A DNA stretch of 64,000 nt from Cellulomonas fimi. Its GTDB lineage: Bacteria > Actinomycetota > Actinomycetes > Actinomycetales > Cellulomonadaceae. Shown here piece by piece: positions 16,588 through 25,504 of the stretch. Where the stretch lies: assembly GCF_028527925.1 (NCBI RefSeq), contig NZ_JAPESW010000002.1, forward strand, positions 62,001 to 126,000, written 5' to 3'. The position numbers and the translations under genes are program-made. Under the pieces are notes generated by a model. That model ran no database searches. It had not been told where the DNA came from and saw nothing but the letters and a program-made list of their open reading frames with translations. Within the stretch, counting starts at the first letter, position 1, and every line of letters begins with the position of its first letter.

Positions 16588-17946
16588 TCAGCCGGCGTCG
16601 ACAGGTTCGGGCACGCGCGACCCGAGCACGTCGTCCGGGTCGTACCGGCGTCGGACCGCGTCCAGGCGTGCCGCGACGTCGGGCCGCCACCGGCCCGGGA
16701 GCCCGCCGCTCATGTTGGGGTTCGCCTCGTCGGCGAGCCACGGCCTGACGGCGGACAGCACGCGCTCGGCCGCGCCCGGGCCGACGCCGGCCGCCTCGGG
16801 GCCCACCGTCACGAGCCCGAGCGTGAACGCGGCGTCCCGGCCGGCGACCGCGTCCTCGCCCGCCGTGCGCGTCGCCGGCACGGGGGCGGCGACGTGGCGC
16901 AGCTCGACCGCGACGAACGGCTGGTCCGCGTGGGGGCCGACCGCGTCGAGCCACGCGTCGGCGAACCCGTCGCGGACGTGCGCGAGACCGGCGCCACCCG
17001 TCCAGACGGGCGCCGGCGTGGTCGGGTCGCCATGGATGCGGTCGGAGTCGCGGGCCGCGAGCGGGGCGAGGCCGTCGAGCAGCGCGGGGGCCAGCGCCCG
17101 CAGCGGGGCCGCGGCACGCTCGCCGTCGTCGGCCGGCCCGGGGCGCGCGAAGCGCAGCGAGAGGACCGTGCGTCCGCGCAGCGGTTCGGGCACCACGTCG
17201 ATCGGCGGCATCCGGACCACCGCGGCGCTGGTCGTCGTCAGGTCGTCGGCGGTGGCCGTCCAGGCGAGCCAGCCGCGCAGCACGGCCTCGACGTGCTCGG
17301 TGTCGAACACGAGCGCCCCCGCGTACAGGTCGGGGACCTCGACGAGCGCGAGGCGCACGGCCACGACGACACCGGGCGCCGCCTTCCCGCCGCGCAGCGC
17401 CCACAGCAGGTCGGCGTGCTCGCCGTCGCCGGCCTCGACCACCTCGCCCGTCCCCGTGACGACCGTCGCCCCGACCAGCCGGTCGGAGCCGAATCCGTGG
17501 CTGCGTGCGAGCGGGCCGAGCCCGCCGCCGAGCAGGAAGCCGACGACCCCGACGTTCGACGACGAGCCCACGACCGGGACCAGCCCGTGCTCCGCGGTCC
17601 GCTCCACGACGGCGGCCCACCGCACCCCCGCGCCCACCGTCGCGGTGCGCGACGCCGGGTCGACGGCGACCTCGTCGAGCCGGCGCGTCGTGACGAGCAC
17701 GCCCGAGGTGAGCGGCCGCTCGGCGCCGTGCCCGGTGGCCTGCACCCGCAGCGGCACGCCGTGCTCACGCGCGAGCCGCACCGCGGCGACGACGTCGGCC
17801 ACGCCCGCCGCGCCCACCACGACGTCGGGACGGATGGGCACCGCGAGGTTGAAGGCGGCGACCTCCTCGTCGTACCCCGGCGCACCGGGGACGAGCACCG
17901 GACCCTGGACGTGCGCCGACAGTGCGTCAGCGAGGGTGCTCGACAT
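16588..17946 (-). CDS. FAD-binding oxidoreductase (PCMH fold with C-terminal BBE domain)
   Basis: The product is 452 residues. The N-terminal FAD-binding domain includes RPDVVVGAAGVADV, RVQATGHGA (the His is the usual FAD attachment site), and GVVGFLLGGGLGPLARSHGF. The C-terminal NPNMSGGLPGRWRP and RRRYDPDDVLG match the berberine-bridge-like (BBE) end. These enzymes oxidise sugars, polyphenols or alkaloids using O2; the substrate is unknown here. The ATG at 17946 has GGAGG 4-5 nt upstream. It is divergent from the alpha/beta hydrolase gene, with a 217-bp shared upstream region (17947-18163) in which no operator was recognised. Confidence 0.85.
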   Translation of the reverse strand: MSSTLADALSAHVQGPVLVPGAPGYDEEVAAFNLAVPIRPDVVVGAAGVADVVAAVRLAREHGVPLRVQATGHGAERPLTSGVLVTTRRLDEVAVDPASRTATVGAGVRWAAVVERTAEHGLVPVVGSSSNVGVVGFLLGGGLGPLARSHGFGSDRLVGATVVTGTGEVVEAGDGEHADLLWALRGGKAAPGVVVAVRLALVEVPDLYAGALVFDTEHVEAVLRGWLAWTATADDLTTTSAAVVRMPPIDVVPEPLRGRTVLSLRFARPGPADDGERAAAPLRALAPALLDGLAPLAARDSDRIHGDPTTPAPVWTGGAGLAHVRDGFADAWLDAVGPHADQPFVAVELRHVAAPVPATRTAGEDAVAGRDAAFTLGLVTVGPEAAGVGPGAAERVLSAVRPWLADEANPNMSGGLPGRWRPDVAARLDAVRRRYDPDDVLGSRVPEPVDAG

Positions 17947-18163
17947 GCGACCTCCAGACGACGTGGCCGGCGGACGGTCCGCGGCGACACCCTGCGACGC
18001 TCCCACGGACCACCGACACGCGACCAGGCCGCGTCCGGACCGCGCGCGGGCTGGCGGGCGGGTCCACGATGGCCCCGATGAGTTCCGGACGTGCGCGCGG
18101 TCTCCACCTCGAGCCGTCCGCAGCCGGGGACGGGCGACGACGACGCCGCGACAGGAGCGCACC

Positions 18164-19039
18164 ATGACGACCACGACCGACACCCGCACGCTCGACGTCC
18201 CGGGCGCGACCCTCACCTACGACCTGCACGGCCCGCTGCCCACCGCGGACGGCGAGCCGCCGCTGCTGCTGATCGGGCAGCCCATGGACGCGAGCGGCTT
18301 CACGACGCTCGCCCGGCTCATGGCCGAGCGGACCGTCGTCACGTACGACCCGCGCGGGCTCGGCCGCAGCGCCCGCCACGACGGCTCCGCGGTCAACGAC
18401 CCCGCCGTCCAGGCGGAGGACGTGCACGCGCTGGTGGAGGCGCTCGGCGCCGGTCCGGTCGACCTGTTCGGGTCGAGCGGCGGCGCGATCACGGGCCTCG
18501 CGCTCGTCGCCGCGCACCCGCACGACGTCCGCACGTTCGTGGCCCACGAGCCGCCGCTCGTCGAGCTCCTCCCCGACGCCGACAACGCGCGCGCGGCCGG
18601 CCGGCGGGTCGCCGAGGTGTACGCCGAGCGCGGCTGGGGCGCGGGCATGGCGACGTTCATGCTCGTCTCGTCGTGGCAGGGCCCGTTCCCCGACCGCTTC
18701 GCGCAGGACCCCGTGGACCCGGCGCAGTTCGGGCTGCCGACCGAGGACGACGGGTCGCGCGACGACCCGCTGCTCTCCGGCGTCTCCGACCCCGTCACGG
18801 CGTTCCGCCCGGACGTCGCGGCGATCACCGCGAGCCCGGCACGGGTCGTCGTCGCCGCGGGTGAGGAGAGCCGCGGCCTGCTGACCTTCCGTGCGACCGA
18901 GGCGCTCGCGGACCTGCTCGGTCAGGACCTCACGCTGTTCCCGAGCCACCACGGCGGGTTCCTCGGCGGCGAGCACGGGTGGGCCGGGCAGCCCGAGGCG
19001 TTCGCGGTGCGGCTGCGCGAGGTGCTCGCGACGGCCTGA
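18164..19039 (+). CDS. Alpha/beta hydrolase
   Basis: The product is 291 residues. An oxyanion-region motif LLLIGQPMDASGF, the strand VVTYDPRGLGRS, the nucleophile elbow LFGSSGGAITGLAL (Ser in G-S-S-G-G), and a late histidine in FPSHHGGFL make a complete alpha/beta hydrolase triad pattern. It resembles small actinobacterial esterase/peroxidase-like hydrolases; the substrate is unknown. The ATG has AGGAG 6 nt upstream. The gene converges with gltD (40-bp gap) and is divergent from the flavoprotein gene, so the two may be co-regulated. Confidence 0.85.
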   Translation: MTTTTDTRTLDVPGATLTYDLHGPLPTADGEPPLLLIGQPMDASGFTTLARLMAERTVVTYDPRGLGRSARHDGSAVNDPAVQAEDVHALVEALGAGPVDLFGSSGGAITGLALVAAHPHDVRTFVAHEPPLVELLPDADNARAAGRRVAEVYAERGWGAGMATFMLVSSWQGPFPDRFAQDPVDPAQFGLPTEDDGSRDDPLLSGVSDPVTAFRPDVAAITASPARVVVAAGEESRGLLTFRATEALADLLGQDLTLFPSHHGGFLGGEHGWAGQPEAFAVRLREVLATA

Positions 19040-19079
19040 GGCGACCGACCGGCGACCGTCCCGACGCACACGTCGCGCG

Positions 19080-20552
19080 TCAGACCCGCATCGCGACGCT
19101 GCTCGCCCGGACGGGGGCGGGCAGCGTCGTGCGTCCCGTGAGGTGCGCGTCGACGGCCGCCGCCGCGGCTCGGCCCTCCGCGATCGCCCACACGACGAGC
19201 GACTGGCCGCGCCCGCAGTCGCCCGCGACGAAGACGCCGGGCGTCGCGGTGGAGAAGTCGTCGGCGCGCACGAACGCGCCGCGCGCGTCGGTGGTCAGAC
19301 CGAGCTGTTCCGCGAGGGCGCCGGTCTCCGGCCCCGCGAACCCGAGCGCGAGGACGACGAGCTGCGCGGGCAGCACCTGCTCGCTGCCGGCGACGGGCAC
19401 GAACCGGCCGTCGACCTGCTCGACGTCGACGACGCGCACGCCGGCGACCCGGCCGTCGCCGTCGCCGTCGAGGCCCAGCGTGGACACCGCGAACCGGCGC
19501 TCGCCGCCCTCCTCGTGCGACGTCGAGACCGTGAACACCCGCGGGTGGGTGGGCCAGGGCTTGTCGGCGGGACGCTCGTCGGGCGGCTGGGCCAGGATCT
19601 CGAGCTGCACGACCGAGCGCGCGCCCTGGCGCAGGGCGGTGCCGACGCAGTCCGCGCCGGTGTCGCCGCCGCCGACGACGACCACGTCGAGACCGGTCGC
19701 GACAGGCGCCCCGGCGAGCGGCGAGCCCACGGCCGCGTGGTTGGCGGGCACGAGGAAGTCCATCGCGGGCATGACGCCGGCCAGGTCGCGACCGGGGACC
19801 GGCAGGTCACGCGGGACGGTCGACCCGGTCGCGACCAGGACCGCGTCGAACCGGCGGCGCAGCTCGTCGCCCGTGACGTCGCGGCCCACGTCGACGCCGC
19901 ACCGGAACACGGTGCCCTCGGCGCGCATCACGTCGAGCCGACGCTCGACGACGGCCGCGGGCAGCTTGTACTCGGGGATGCCGAACCGCAGCAGGCCTCC
20001 GGGCGCGGCCGCGCGCTCCAGGACGGTGACGTGGTGGCCGGCGCGCGTGAGCTGCTGCGCGGCCGCGAGACCGGCGGGACCGGAGCCCACGACGGCGACC
20101 GTGCACTCGGTCATCCGACCCGGCACCTGCGGCACCACGAGGCCGCGGTCGAACGCCTCCTCCGCGATCGACAGCTCGACGTGGCGGATCGTGACGGGCG
20201 GCTCGTGGATGCCGAGCACGCACGCCGACTCGCACGGCGCCGGGCAGAGCCGGCCCGTGATCTCGGGGAAGTTGTTCGTCAGGTGCAGACGCTCGCTCGC
20301 GTCCTGCCACTGGCCGCGCCACGTGAGGTCGTTCCACTCGGGCATGACGTTGCCGAGCGGGCACGCGTGGTGGCAGAACGGCACGCCGCAGTCCATGCAC
20401 CGCCCCGCCTGCCGGTGCAGCGACTCCAGGTGGGCCGCGTCCCCGACGGGGTGGCGGTGCACCTCGTCCCAGTCGAGGATGCGCACCGCCACCGGCCGGT
20501 CGGACGGCAGCTCGCGCACGCGCGTGGTGAGGAAGCCCCGGGGATCGGCCAT
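19080..20552 (-). CDS. gltD: Glutamate synthase small subunit (GltD), with no gltB nearby
   Basis: The product is 490 residues, the normal GltD length. The N-terminal iron-sulfur region has CMDCGVPFCHHACPLGN and LCPAPCESACVLG. The FAD Rossmann motif is VVGSGPAGLAAA and the NADPH Rossmann motif is VVVGGGDTGADCVG; the C-terminal VFVAGDCGRGQSLVVWAI is also typical. GltD passes NADPH electrons to the GltB glutamine amidotransferase. In most actinobacteria gltB lies directly upstream, but here the upstream gene is an alkaline phosphatase, so this copy is an orphan. It could serve a distant GltB or act as a general NADPH donor. Confidence 0.92.
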   Translation of the reverse strand: MADPRGFLTTRVRELPSDRPVAVRILDWDEVHRHPVGDAAHLESLHRQAGRCMDCGVPFCHHACPLGNVMPEWNDLTWRGQWQDASERLHLTNNFPEITGRLCPAPCESACVLGIHEPPVTIRHVELSIAEEAFDRGLVVPQVPGRMTECTVAVVGSGPAGLAAAQQLTRAGHHVTVLERAAAPGGLLRFGIPEYKLPAAVVERRLDVMRAEGTVFRCGVDVGRDVTGDELRRRFDAVLVATGSTVPRDLPVPGRDLAGVMPAMDFLVPANHAAVGSPLAGAPVATGLDVVVVGGGDTGADCVGTALRQGARSVVQLEILAQPPDERPADKPWPTHPRVFTVSTSHEEGGERRFAVSTLGLDGDGDGRVAGVRVVDVEQVDGRFVPVAGSEQVLPAQLVVLALGFAGPETGALAEQLGLTTDARGAFVRADDFSTATPGVFVAGDCGRGQSLVVWAIAEGRAAAAAVDAHLTGRTTLPAPVRASSVAMRV

Positions 20553-20632
20553 GCGGGGACCGTAGGTCCGGGCCGGGGGCCGCCCGGCGGTCCAAGGTCC
20601 TAGACCCCGTCGCCGGGCCGCTCCGCGCGACC

Positions 20633-20684
20633 GCCGGCCGGACGGTGACGGCGACCGCGCCGGCCGGACGGCGACGGCGACCGC
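20633..20684. repeat. Two tandem copies of a 26-bp GC-rich unit
   Basis: The unit GCCGGCCGGACGGTGACGGC plus GACCGC occurs at 20633-20658 and again at 20659-20684 with a single T/C difference. It lies between the gltD start and the alkaline phosphatase stop. No function is evident. Confidence 0.75.
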
Positions 20685-20693
20685 GCGCTCGTC

Positions 20694-22013
20694 CTAGCGC
20701 CGGCCGCCCATCGCGTCGCGCAGGACGACGAAGACGTCGGTGTTCGGCTGCGACCGTGCGAGCCGCTCGGCGCTCGGACCCTCCGCCGTGAGCGGCGTGG
20801 CGCCGCCCGTGTGCCCGCTGGTCGTCCAGTCGATCGTGAACTGCAGGTCCGTCCCGGCGACGGGGAACGGCCCGTCCTCGAGGCTCTGCAGCACCTCGGG
20901 CGACGTGCTCGCGGGGTCCCCGCTCTCGTCGTCCGCGTCGACGTTCTCGATGGCCAACCCGCCGGTCTCGTGGTCGCCGACGACCACGACGAGCGTGCCC
21001 GGGTGCCGCTTCGCGAACGCGTGCACGACCGCGACGGTGTCGTCGAGCGCCTGGCCGGCCTCGAGCGTCAGGGCGGCGTTGTTCGCGTGCGACATCTCGT
21101 CGACGCCCTCCTCCTCGACCATGAGGAAGAAGCCCTGCCGGTCGCGCGAGAGCACGTCGAGCGCCTTGCGGGTCATGTCGACGAGCGGCACGACGGGCGC
21201 GTACTCGTCGCCCTGTCCCTCGGGTGCCTGCTCGAACATCTCCTCGTTGGCGAACAGCCCGAGGATGCGCGGGGCGCGCGTCGCGGCGAGCTCGTCGGCC
21301 GTCGTCACGTACGCGTACCCGGACGCCTGCGCGCGCTCGACGAGGTTGCCCTGGTCGCTGCGGCTGACCTCGGGCCGCGGGTCTGCGGGGTCGTCGGGGT
21401 ACGCGCCCTCGTCGCCCGCGGGGTACCACCAGTCCTCGCCGCCGCCGAGGATCACGTCGGGCCGCGACTCCTCGATCAGCTGCCCGGCGATCTCGGTCTG
21501 GTCGCCGCGGTCGGGCACGTGCGCGCCGAACGCGGCGGGCGTCGCGTCGGTGACCTGCGCGGTCGTGACGACGCCGGTCGACTTCCGCAGGGACTTCGCG
21601 TGCTCGAGCAGCGTGCGGACGGGGTTGCCGTCGACGTCGACGCTGACCGCGCCGTTGTAGCTGCGGACGCCGGTCGCGAACGCGGTGGCCGCGGCGGCCG
21701 AGTCGGTGACGGCCTCCTCGGGGTCGAGCGAGTCGGTGTGGGTCCAGCCCGCGTAGCGCAGCGAGTCCATCGCGGTCTCGCCGTCCTTGCCGACGGTGCT
21801 GAGCCGGATCGCCTCGCGCGCCGCGATGCTGAGCCCGTCGCCGACGATCAGCACGACGTTCTTGGCCGTGCGCGACGAGCCCCCGCGATCACCGCCCGTG
21901 ACGTCCTGGTCGCCCGTCGTGAGGCCGCTCGTCACGAGCCCCCCGGTCGTGAGGCCCGCCGCGATCGCGGCCGCCCCGCCTGTCGCCATCCACCGTCGTG
22001 CGTGCGTGCGCAT
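20694..22013 (-). CDS. Secreted alkaline phosphatase (PhoA superfamily)
   Basis: The product is 439 residues. The N-terminus THARRWMATGG followed by a hydrophobic stretch looks like a Tat signal. The metal site begins VVLIVGDGLS; the catalytic serine lies in VTDSAAAATAFATG; later metal ligands are in EEEGVDEMSHANN, GDHETGG and TSGHTGG. The enzyme should release phosphate from extracellular monoesters. The ATG at 22013 has AGGGGG 5 nt upstream; the longer open frame to 22079 lacks support. An isolated gene, it shows no recognisable Pho box in the ~160-bp upstream gap (22014-22177), where a short ATCCGC/GCGGAT inverted repeat (about 22107-22119) is the only structure seen. Confidence 0.9.
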   Translation of the reverse strand: MRTHARRWMATGGAAAIAAGLTTGGLVTSGLTTGDQDVTGGDRGGSSRTAKNVVLIVGDGLSIAAREAIRLSTVGKDGETAMDSLRYAGWTHTDSLDPEEAVTDSAAAATAFATGVRSYNGAVSVDVDGNPVRTLLEHAKSLRKSTGVVTTAQVTDATPAAFGAHVPDRGDQTEIAGQLIEESRPDVILGGGEDWWYPAGDEGAYPDDPADPRPEVSRSDQGNLVERAQASGYAYVTTADELAATRAPRILGLFANEEMFEQAPEGQGDEYAPVVPLVDMTRKALDVLSRDRQGFFLMVEEEGVDEMSHANNAALTLEAGQALDDTVAVVHAFAKRHPGTLVVVVGDHETGGLAIENVDADDESGDPASTSPEVLQSLEDGPFPVAGTDLQFTIDWTTSGHTGGATPLTAEGPSAERLARSQPNTDVFVVLRDAMGGRR

Positions 22014-22177
22014 GGTGCCCCCTCGAACTTCGTCGTCCTCGGATGAGCCGGGCCCGTCGACGGACCCGGAAGCGCCCATGCTGGGACGGATCTATCCGTC
22101 GCGCATCCGCTGCGGATCGGGATGGCGAGCGCGGTGGGTTGCGCACGACGGAGGACGAGCCGGCGCCGGGCGTCGCG

Positions 22178-25100
22178 TCAGGCGGGCAGCAGGCGCGCGA
22201 GCAGGTCGCGGGCCTTGCCCGGCGCCGTCCCCGTGCGGCGTGCGGCGACGTCCGCCAGGCCCGGCCAGGCCGCCGCCTCCGGCGGGAGCAGCCCTCGACG
22301 CGCGGCCTCCCGTAGGTGCGCGGCGTGCACGAGCGCCACGTCGAGCACGCGGTTCAGCCACCGGGGCGGCGTGCCGTCGACCGACGCCGCGTACCTCACG
22401 GACTCGACGAGGACCGGCCACAGGACCGGGAGCGTCGTCGGGTCGTCCTCCAGCAGCCGGACGACGCGGGCCGGGCTGAAGTCGGCGTGCGGCAGGAGCG
22501 CCCGCAGAGCGAGAGTCACGGCCGCGGAGCCGACGACGCCCTCGCGGACGATCTCCCGGACGTAGTACCGCGGCGGGTCGTCGTGGCACATCGACGCGAG
22601 CACCACGGCGACCAACGACGTGGTGAGCGGCGGGACCGGCGCACCCGCCCGCTCCACGGGCCGGTCGCGCCCCGCCAGCCAGTCGCGGTGCGGCATCGCG
22701 ACGAGTCGCCCCACGGACTCGTCCCAGTGCAGCCACGCGTCGTGGGTGCCCGACCCTGACGCCGACGCCGCCGCGGCAGCCGACACCGCCGCGCACTGCC
22801 CCTCGCGCTCGAGGTCGTAGAACCAGGTCTTCGCGACGCGGTACGGCCCGGCGGGATCACCCGGGAGGTCGATGTCGACGGCGAGCATCCGGCTGGCCTC
22901 GGTCCGCGCCACCCAGGTCACCGTGAGCGTCGCGCCGTCGACGACCGCGGGACGGGTTCCCGCGTCCGCGGCCCACACCTCGTCGAACGCCCGGCCGGGT
23001 GCCACGGCCGGCTCGACGGGGACCGGCGGCCCGACGACGACCGGCGACGCCGGGAGCAGGTCCACGACCGCGCGCGCGGCGACCACCGCCCGGGACGACC
23101 CCGCACGTGCCGCGAGCGCGCGGACACCCGGCAGGTCGAGCGCGGCGGCGTCGGCGTCCCCGGCCGTGACGGCCGCGAGCACGGCGGGTGCGAACGCGCG
23201 CATCGCCTCGGCGACCTCCGACGTGCCCGCGAGCAGCCGTGACGCCCGCACCGAGGCCGCGAGGACGCCGTCGAGCAGCGGCCACACGACGCTCAGCAGC
23301 CCCTCGGTGGCGAGCTCGGCGCACGCACGCGCGAGAGCCGCGAGGTTCGACGGCGTCTCCGTCCAGTCGAGCAGGTCCACGTCGGCGACCCCGGGCCGCA
23401 GCAGCCCGCGTTCCCACGCCTCGAGCACGGCCGCGGAACCGTCGGCGGCCGCGGCCGGGTGGAAGCCGCGCTGCGCGGCGACGAGGTTCACGGCCAGGCC
23501 CGGCGTCAACGGTGTCGCACGCCGGGCGGCCTGCCGCAGCCGCAGGCCCAGGTCGGCGGCCTCCGACGACGACAGGCCGGTCGCCGCGGCGTCTCCCCAG
23601 GTCGGGAAGACCTCGGGACCGACGTGGTCGTACGCGTGCCGGTTCCGGACGCGGCTCGGGAAGTCGCGCAGCGACGGCGGGAGCTCGAGGGGCTGCGGCG
23701 TCCAGTGCCGCCACGAGCCCTCGACCGCGAGGGACGGCTCCCGCACGGGGTCCGTCAGGTAGGCGTGCGCGGCGGGGCCGGCGGTGAACGGCGCGGACGT
23801 CCCGTCCTGGAGCACGACGGGCACCACGAGCGCACCGAGCGCCGCCAGGAGGTCGGCCGTGACGAGCGTGCCGTCGGTCCGCGTCAGCGCCAGGAAGAGG
23901 TCGGCCTCGGCGGCCGTCGCTCCGGCGTCGGCGTAGGTGGTGAGTCGGTCGACCAGGTCCGACGGGTCGATGCGCAGGTCGACCCACGTCGGCGTCGACA
24001 GCAGCACCGGCACGTCGCCCAGCCGGCGCATGACGGAGGCCTCGCGCGCGTCGCACGGGTCCCACACGACCCCGCCCCACCCGTCGGACCCGGCGCGGCG
24101 GTCCAGCAGGGGCGAGTCCTCGCCGCGGACCCACGCGGGGACGCACCGCAGCCCGCCGACCCACGACGGCCGGACACCACCGAGCGCCGAACGAGCGCCG
24201 TCGCGGTCGGTCGCCGCGACGGCGTTGGCGAGCGCGAGGAACCGCTCGACCTCGACGTCCACGACGCCGTCGGGTCGCCCCGTCAGCGCGGCCGCCGCGT
24301 CGGTGAGCGCCGCCGACGAGATGTCGCCGAGCACGAGCCTCGGCACCTCCCACACGACCGGGGTCGGCTGCCAGAGCCCGGCCGGCGGGGCGTCGTCGGG
24401 CGCCACCGGCTCGGCCGTCATCCCCCACGCGTCGACGAGCGCCTGCGCCGCCCGGGCGAGCGGACGGTCCGTGCCCGCGACGTGCGGGCGGACGAGGGGC
24501 GCGACGGCCTCGACGACGTGGTCGGCGGGACGCGGGCGCGCCGCGGCGGCCGTGAGCAGCGCGTGCACCACCTTCTTCGTGCGCACGGGCAGCGTCACCG
24601 TGAGGACGTCGGCCAGGGCGTCGTCGTCCACACTGGCGATCAGTCGGGGCGCGAACGCCTCGACCACCGGCCCGTCACCGCGCGCGAGCACGCCGACGAG
24701 CACGTCGGCGCGGTCGGCGAGCTCGACATCGGTCAGCGCGAGCGGACCGACGAGCACGCGCGTCCACGCCTTGCGGTCACCGGGGCGTTGCGCGGCGTCG
24801 AGCGCGGTCACGACGAGGTCGACCGCCTCGTCGCGGTCGAGCCACCCCCGTGCGACCGCCGCGGCCGGGACCCCGCCGAACGGGCCCGTCGCCGGCACCC
24901 CGACGGCCACCGCCGCGCGCACGTGCTCGGCGAACCGCCGCTCGAGGAGCGCGGCGTCGCACGGCACGCTCCCCTGGCCGACCATCTCGCCGACGCCGGT
25001 GAGCGCGAGCGACGCATGGACGGCCCAGTCCTTGAGGTACTCGACGCTGTGCGGGACGGGCAGGTCGTTCCGGTCGACCAGACGGACGGTGACCCCGCCG

Positions 25101-25504
25101 AGCGCGCTCGTGCTGTGCTCCCACGCACGGCCACCGCGATCGGCCGCCGCGACGAACCGCGCCGCGTAGTCGTCACCGCGCGCGGACACCAGCCTCGTCA
25201 CCAGCTCGTCGCCACCGGGCGCGGACACCAGGAGACGAGCGGCGCGGCGCGCGTCGACGCCGACGCGGACCGCGAACAGCCGCAGCATCCCCTCGTCGAC
25301 GTCCGTCCACGGGATCCAGCCCCAGGTGTTCGTGCCGAGCCGGCCGATCTCGCCCCACTCCCCCGACGCGAGCCCGTCGCGCGCCACCCGCTGCTGCTCG
25401 GGCGTGCCGAGCGGCAGCGACTCGACGTCCTCGACGGATGCGGACGCCCACCCCAGCGAGCGGAACACCTCGATCGCGGCGACCTGGCGGGCGGTGAGCG
25501 TCAT
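22178..25504 (-). CDS. Large DUF6493-like protein coupled to a SWIM zinc-finger gene
   Basis: The product is 1108 residues, rich in Ala, Val, Asp and Arg, without signal peptide or membrane spans. Helical segments such as ALADVLTVTLPVRTKKVVHALL suggest HEAT-like repeats. I associate it with the DUF6493 family of actinobacteria, which is usually encoded next to SWIM-domain proteins, but cannot confirm this here. The ATG at 25504 overlaps the stop of the SWIM gene (ATGA), so the two are translated together. Related SWIM loci in other bacteria (for example the yeh cluster of E. coli) also contain a MoxR ATPase and a vWA protein; neither is next to this pair. Confidence 0.65.
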   Translation of the reverse strand: MTLTARQVAAIEVFRSLGWASASVEDVESLPLGTPEQQRVARDGLASGEWGEIGRLGTNTWGWIPWTDVDEGMLRLFAVRVGVDARRAARLLVSAPGGDELVTRLVSARGDDYAARFVAAADRGGRAWEHSTSALGGVTVRLVDRNDLPVPHSVEYLKDWAVHASLALTGVGEMVGQGSVPCDAALLERRFAEHVRAAVAVGVPATGPFGGVPAAAVARGWLDRDEAVDLVVTALDAAQRPGDRKAWTRVLVGPLALTDVELADRADVLVGVLARGDGPVVEAFAPRLIASVDDDALADVLTVTLPVRTKKVVHALLTAAAARPRPADHVVEAVAPLVRPHVAGTDRPLARAAQALVDAWGMTAEPVAPDDAPPAGLWQPTPVVWEVPRLVLGDISSAALTDAAAALTGRPDGVVDVEVERFLALANAVAATDRDGARSALGGVRPSWVGGLRCVPAWVRGEDSPLLDRRAGSDGWGGVVWDPCDAREASVMRRLGDVPVLLSTPTWVDLRIDPSDLVDRLTTYADAGATAAEADLFLALTRTDGTLVTADLLAALGALVVPVVLQDGTSAPFTAGPAAHAYLTDPVREPSLAVEGSWRHWTPQPLELPPSLRDFPSRVRNRHAYDHVGPEVFPTWGDAAATGLSSSEAADLGLRLRQAARRATPLTPGLAVNLVAAQRGFHPAAAADGSAAVLEAWERGLLRPGVADVDLLDWTETPSNLAALARACAELATEGLLSVVWPLLDGVLAASVRASRLLAGTSEVAEAMRAFAPAVLAAVTAGDADAAALDLPGVRALAARAGSSRAVVAARAVVDLLPASPVVVGPPVPVEPAVAPGRAFDEVWAADAGTRPAVVDGATLTVTWVARTEASRMLAVDIDLPGDPAGPYRVAKTWFYDLEREGQCAAVSAAAAASASGSGTHDAWLHWDESVGRLVAMPHRDWLAGRDRPVERAGAPVPPLTTSLVAVVLASMCHDDPPRYYVREIVREGVVGSAAVTLALRALLPHADFSPARVVRLLEDDPTTLPVLWPVLVESVRYAASVDGTPPRWLNRVLDVALVHAAHLREAARRGLLPPEAAAWPGLADVAARRTGTAPGKARDLLARLLPA

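Noticed and set aside
22014-22079. Longer N-terminus for the alkaline phosphatase
   Set aside because: It would bury the Tat signal 22 residues inside the protein; ATG 22013 has a good ribosome binding site and places the signal at the N-terminus.
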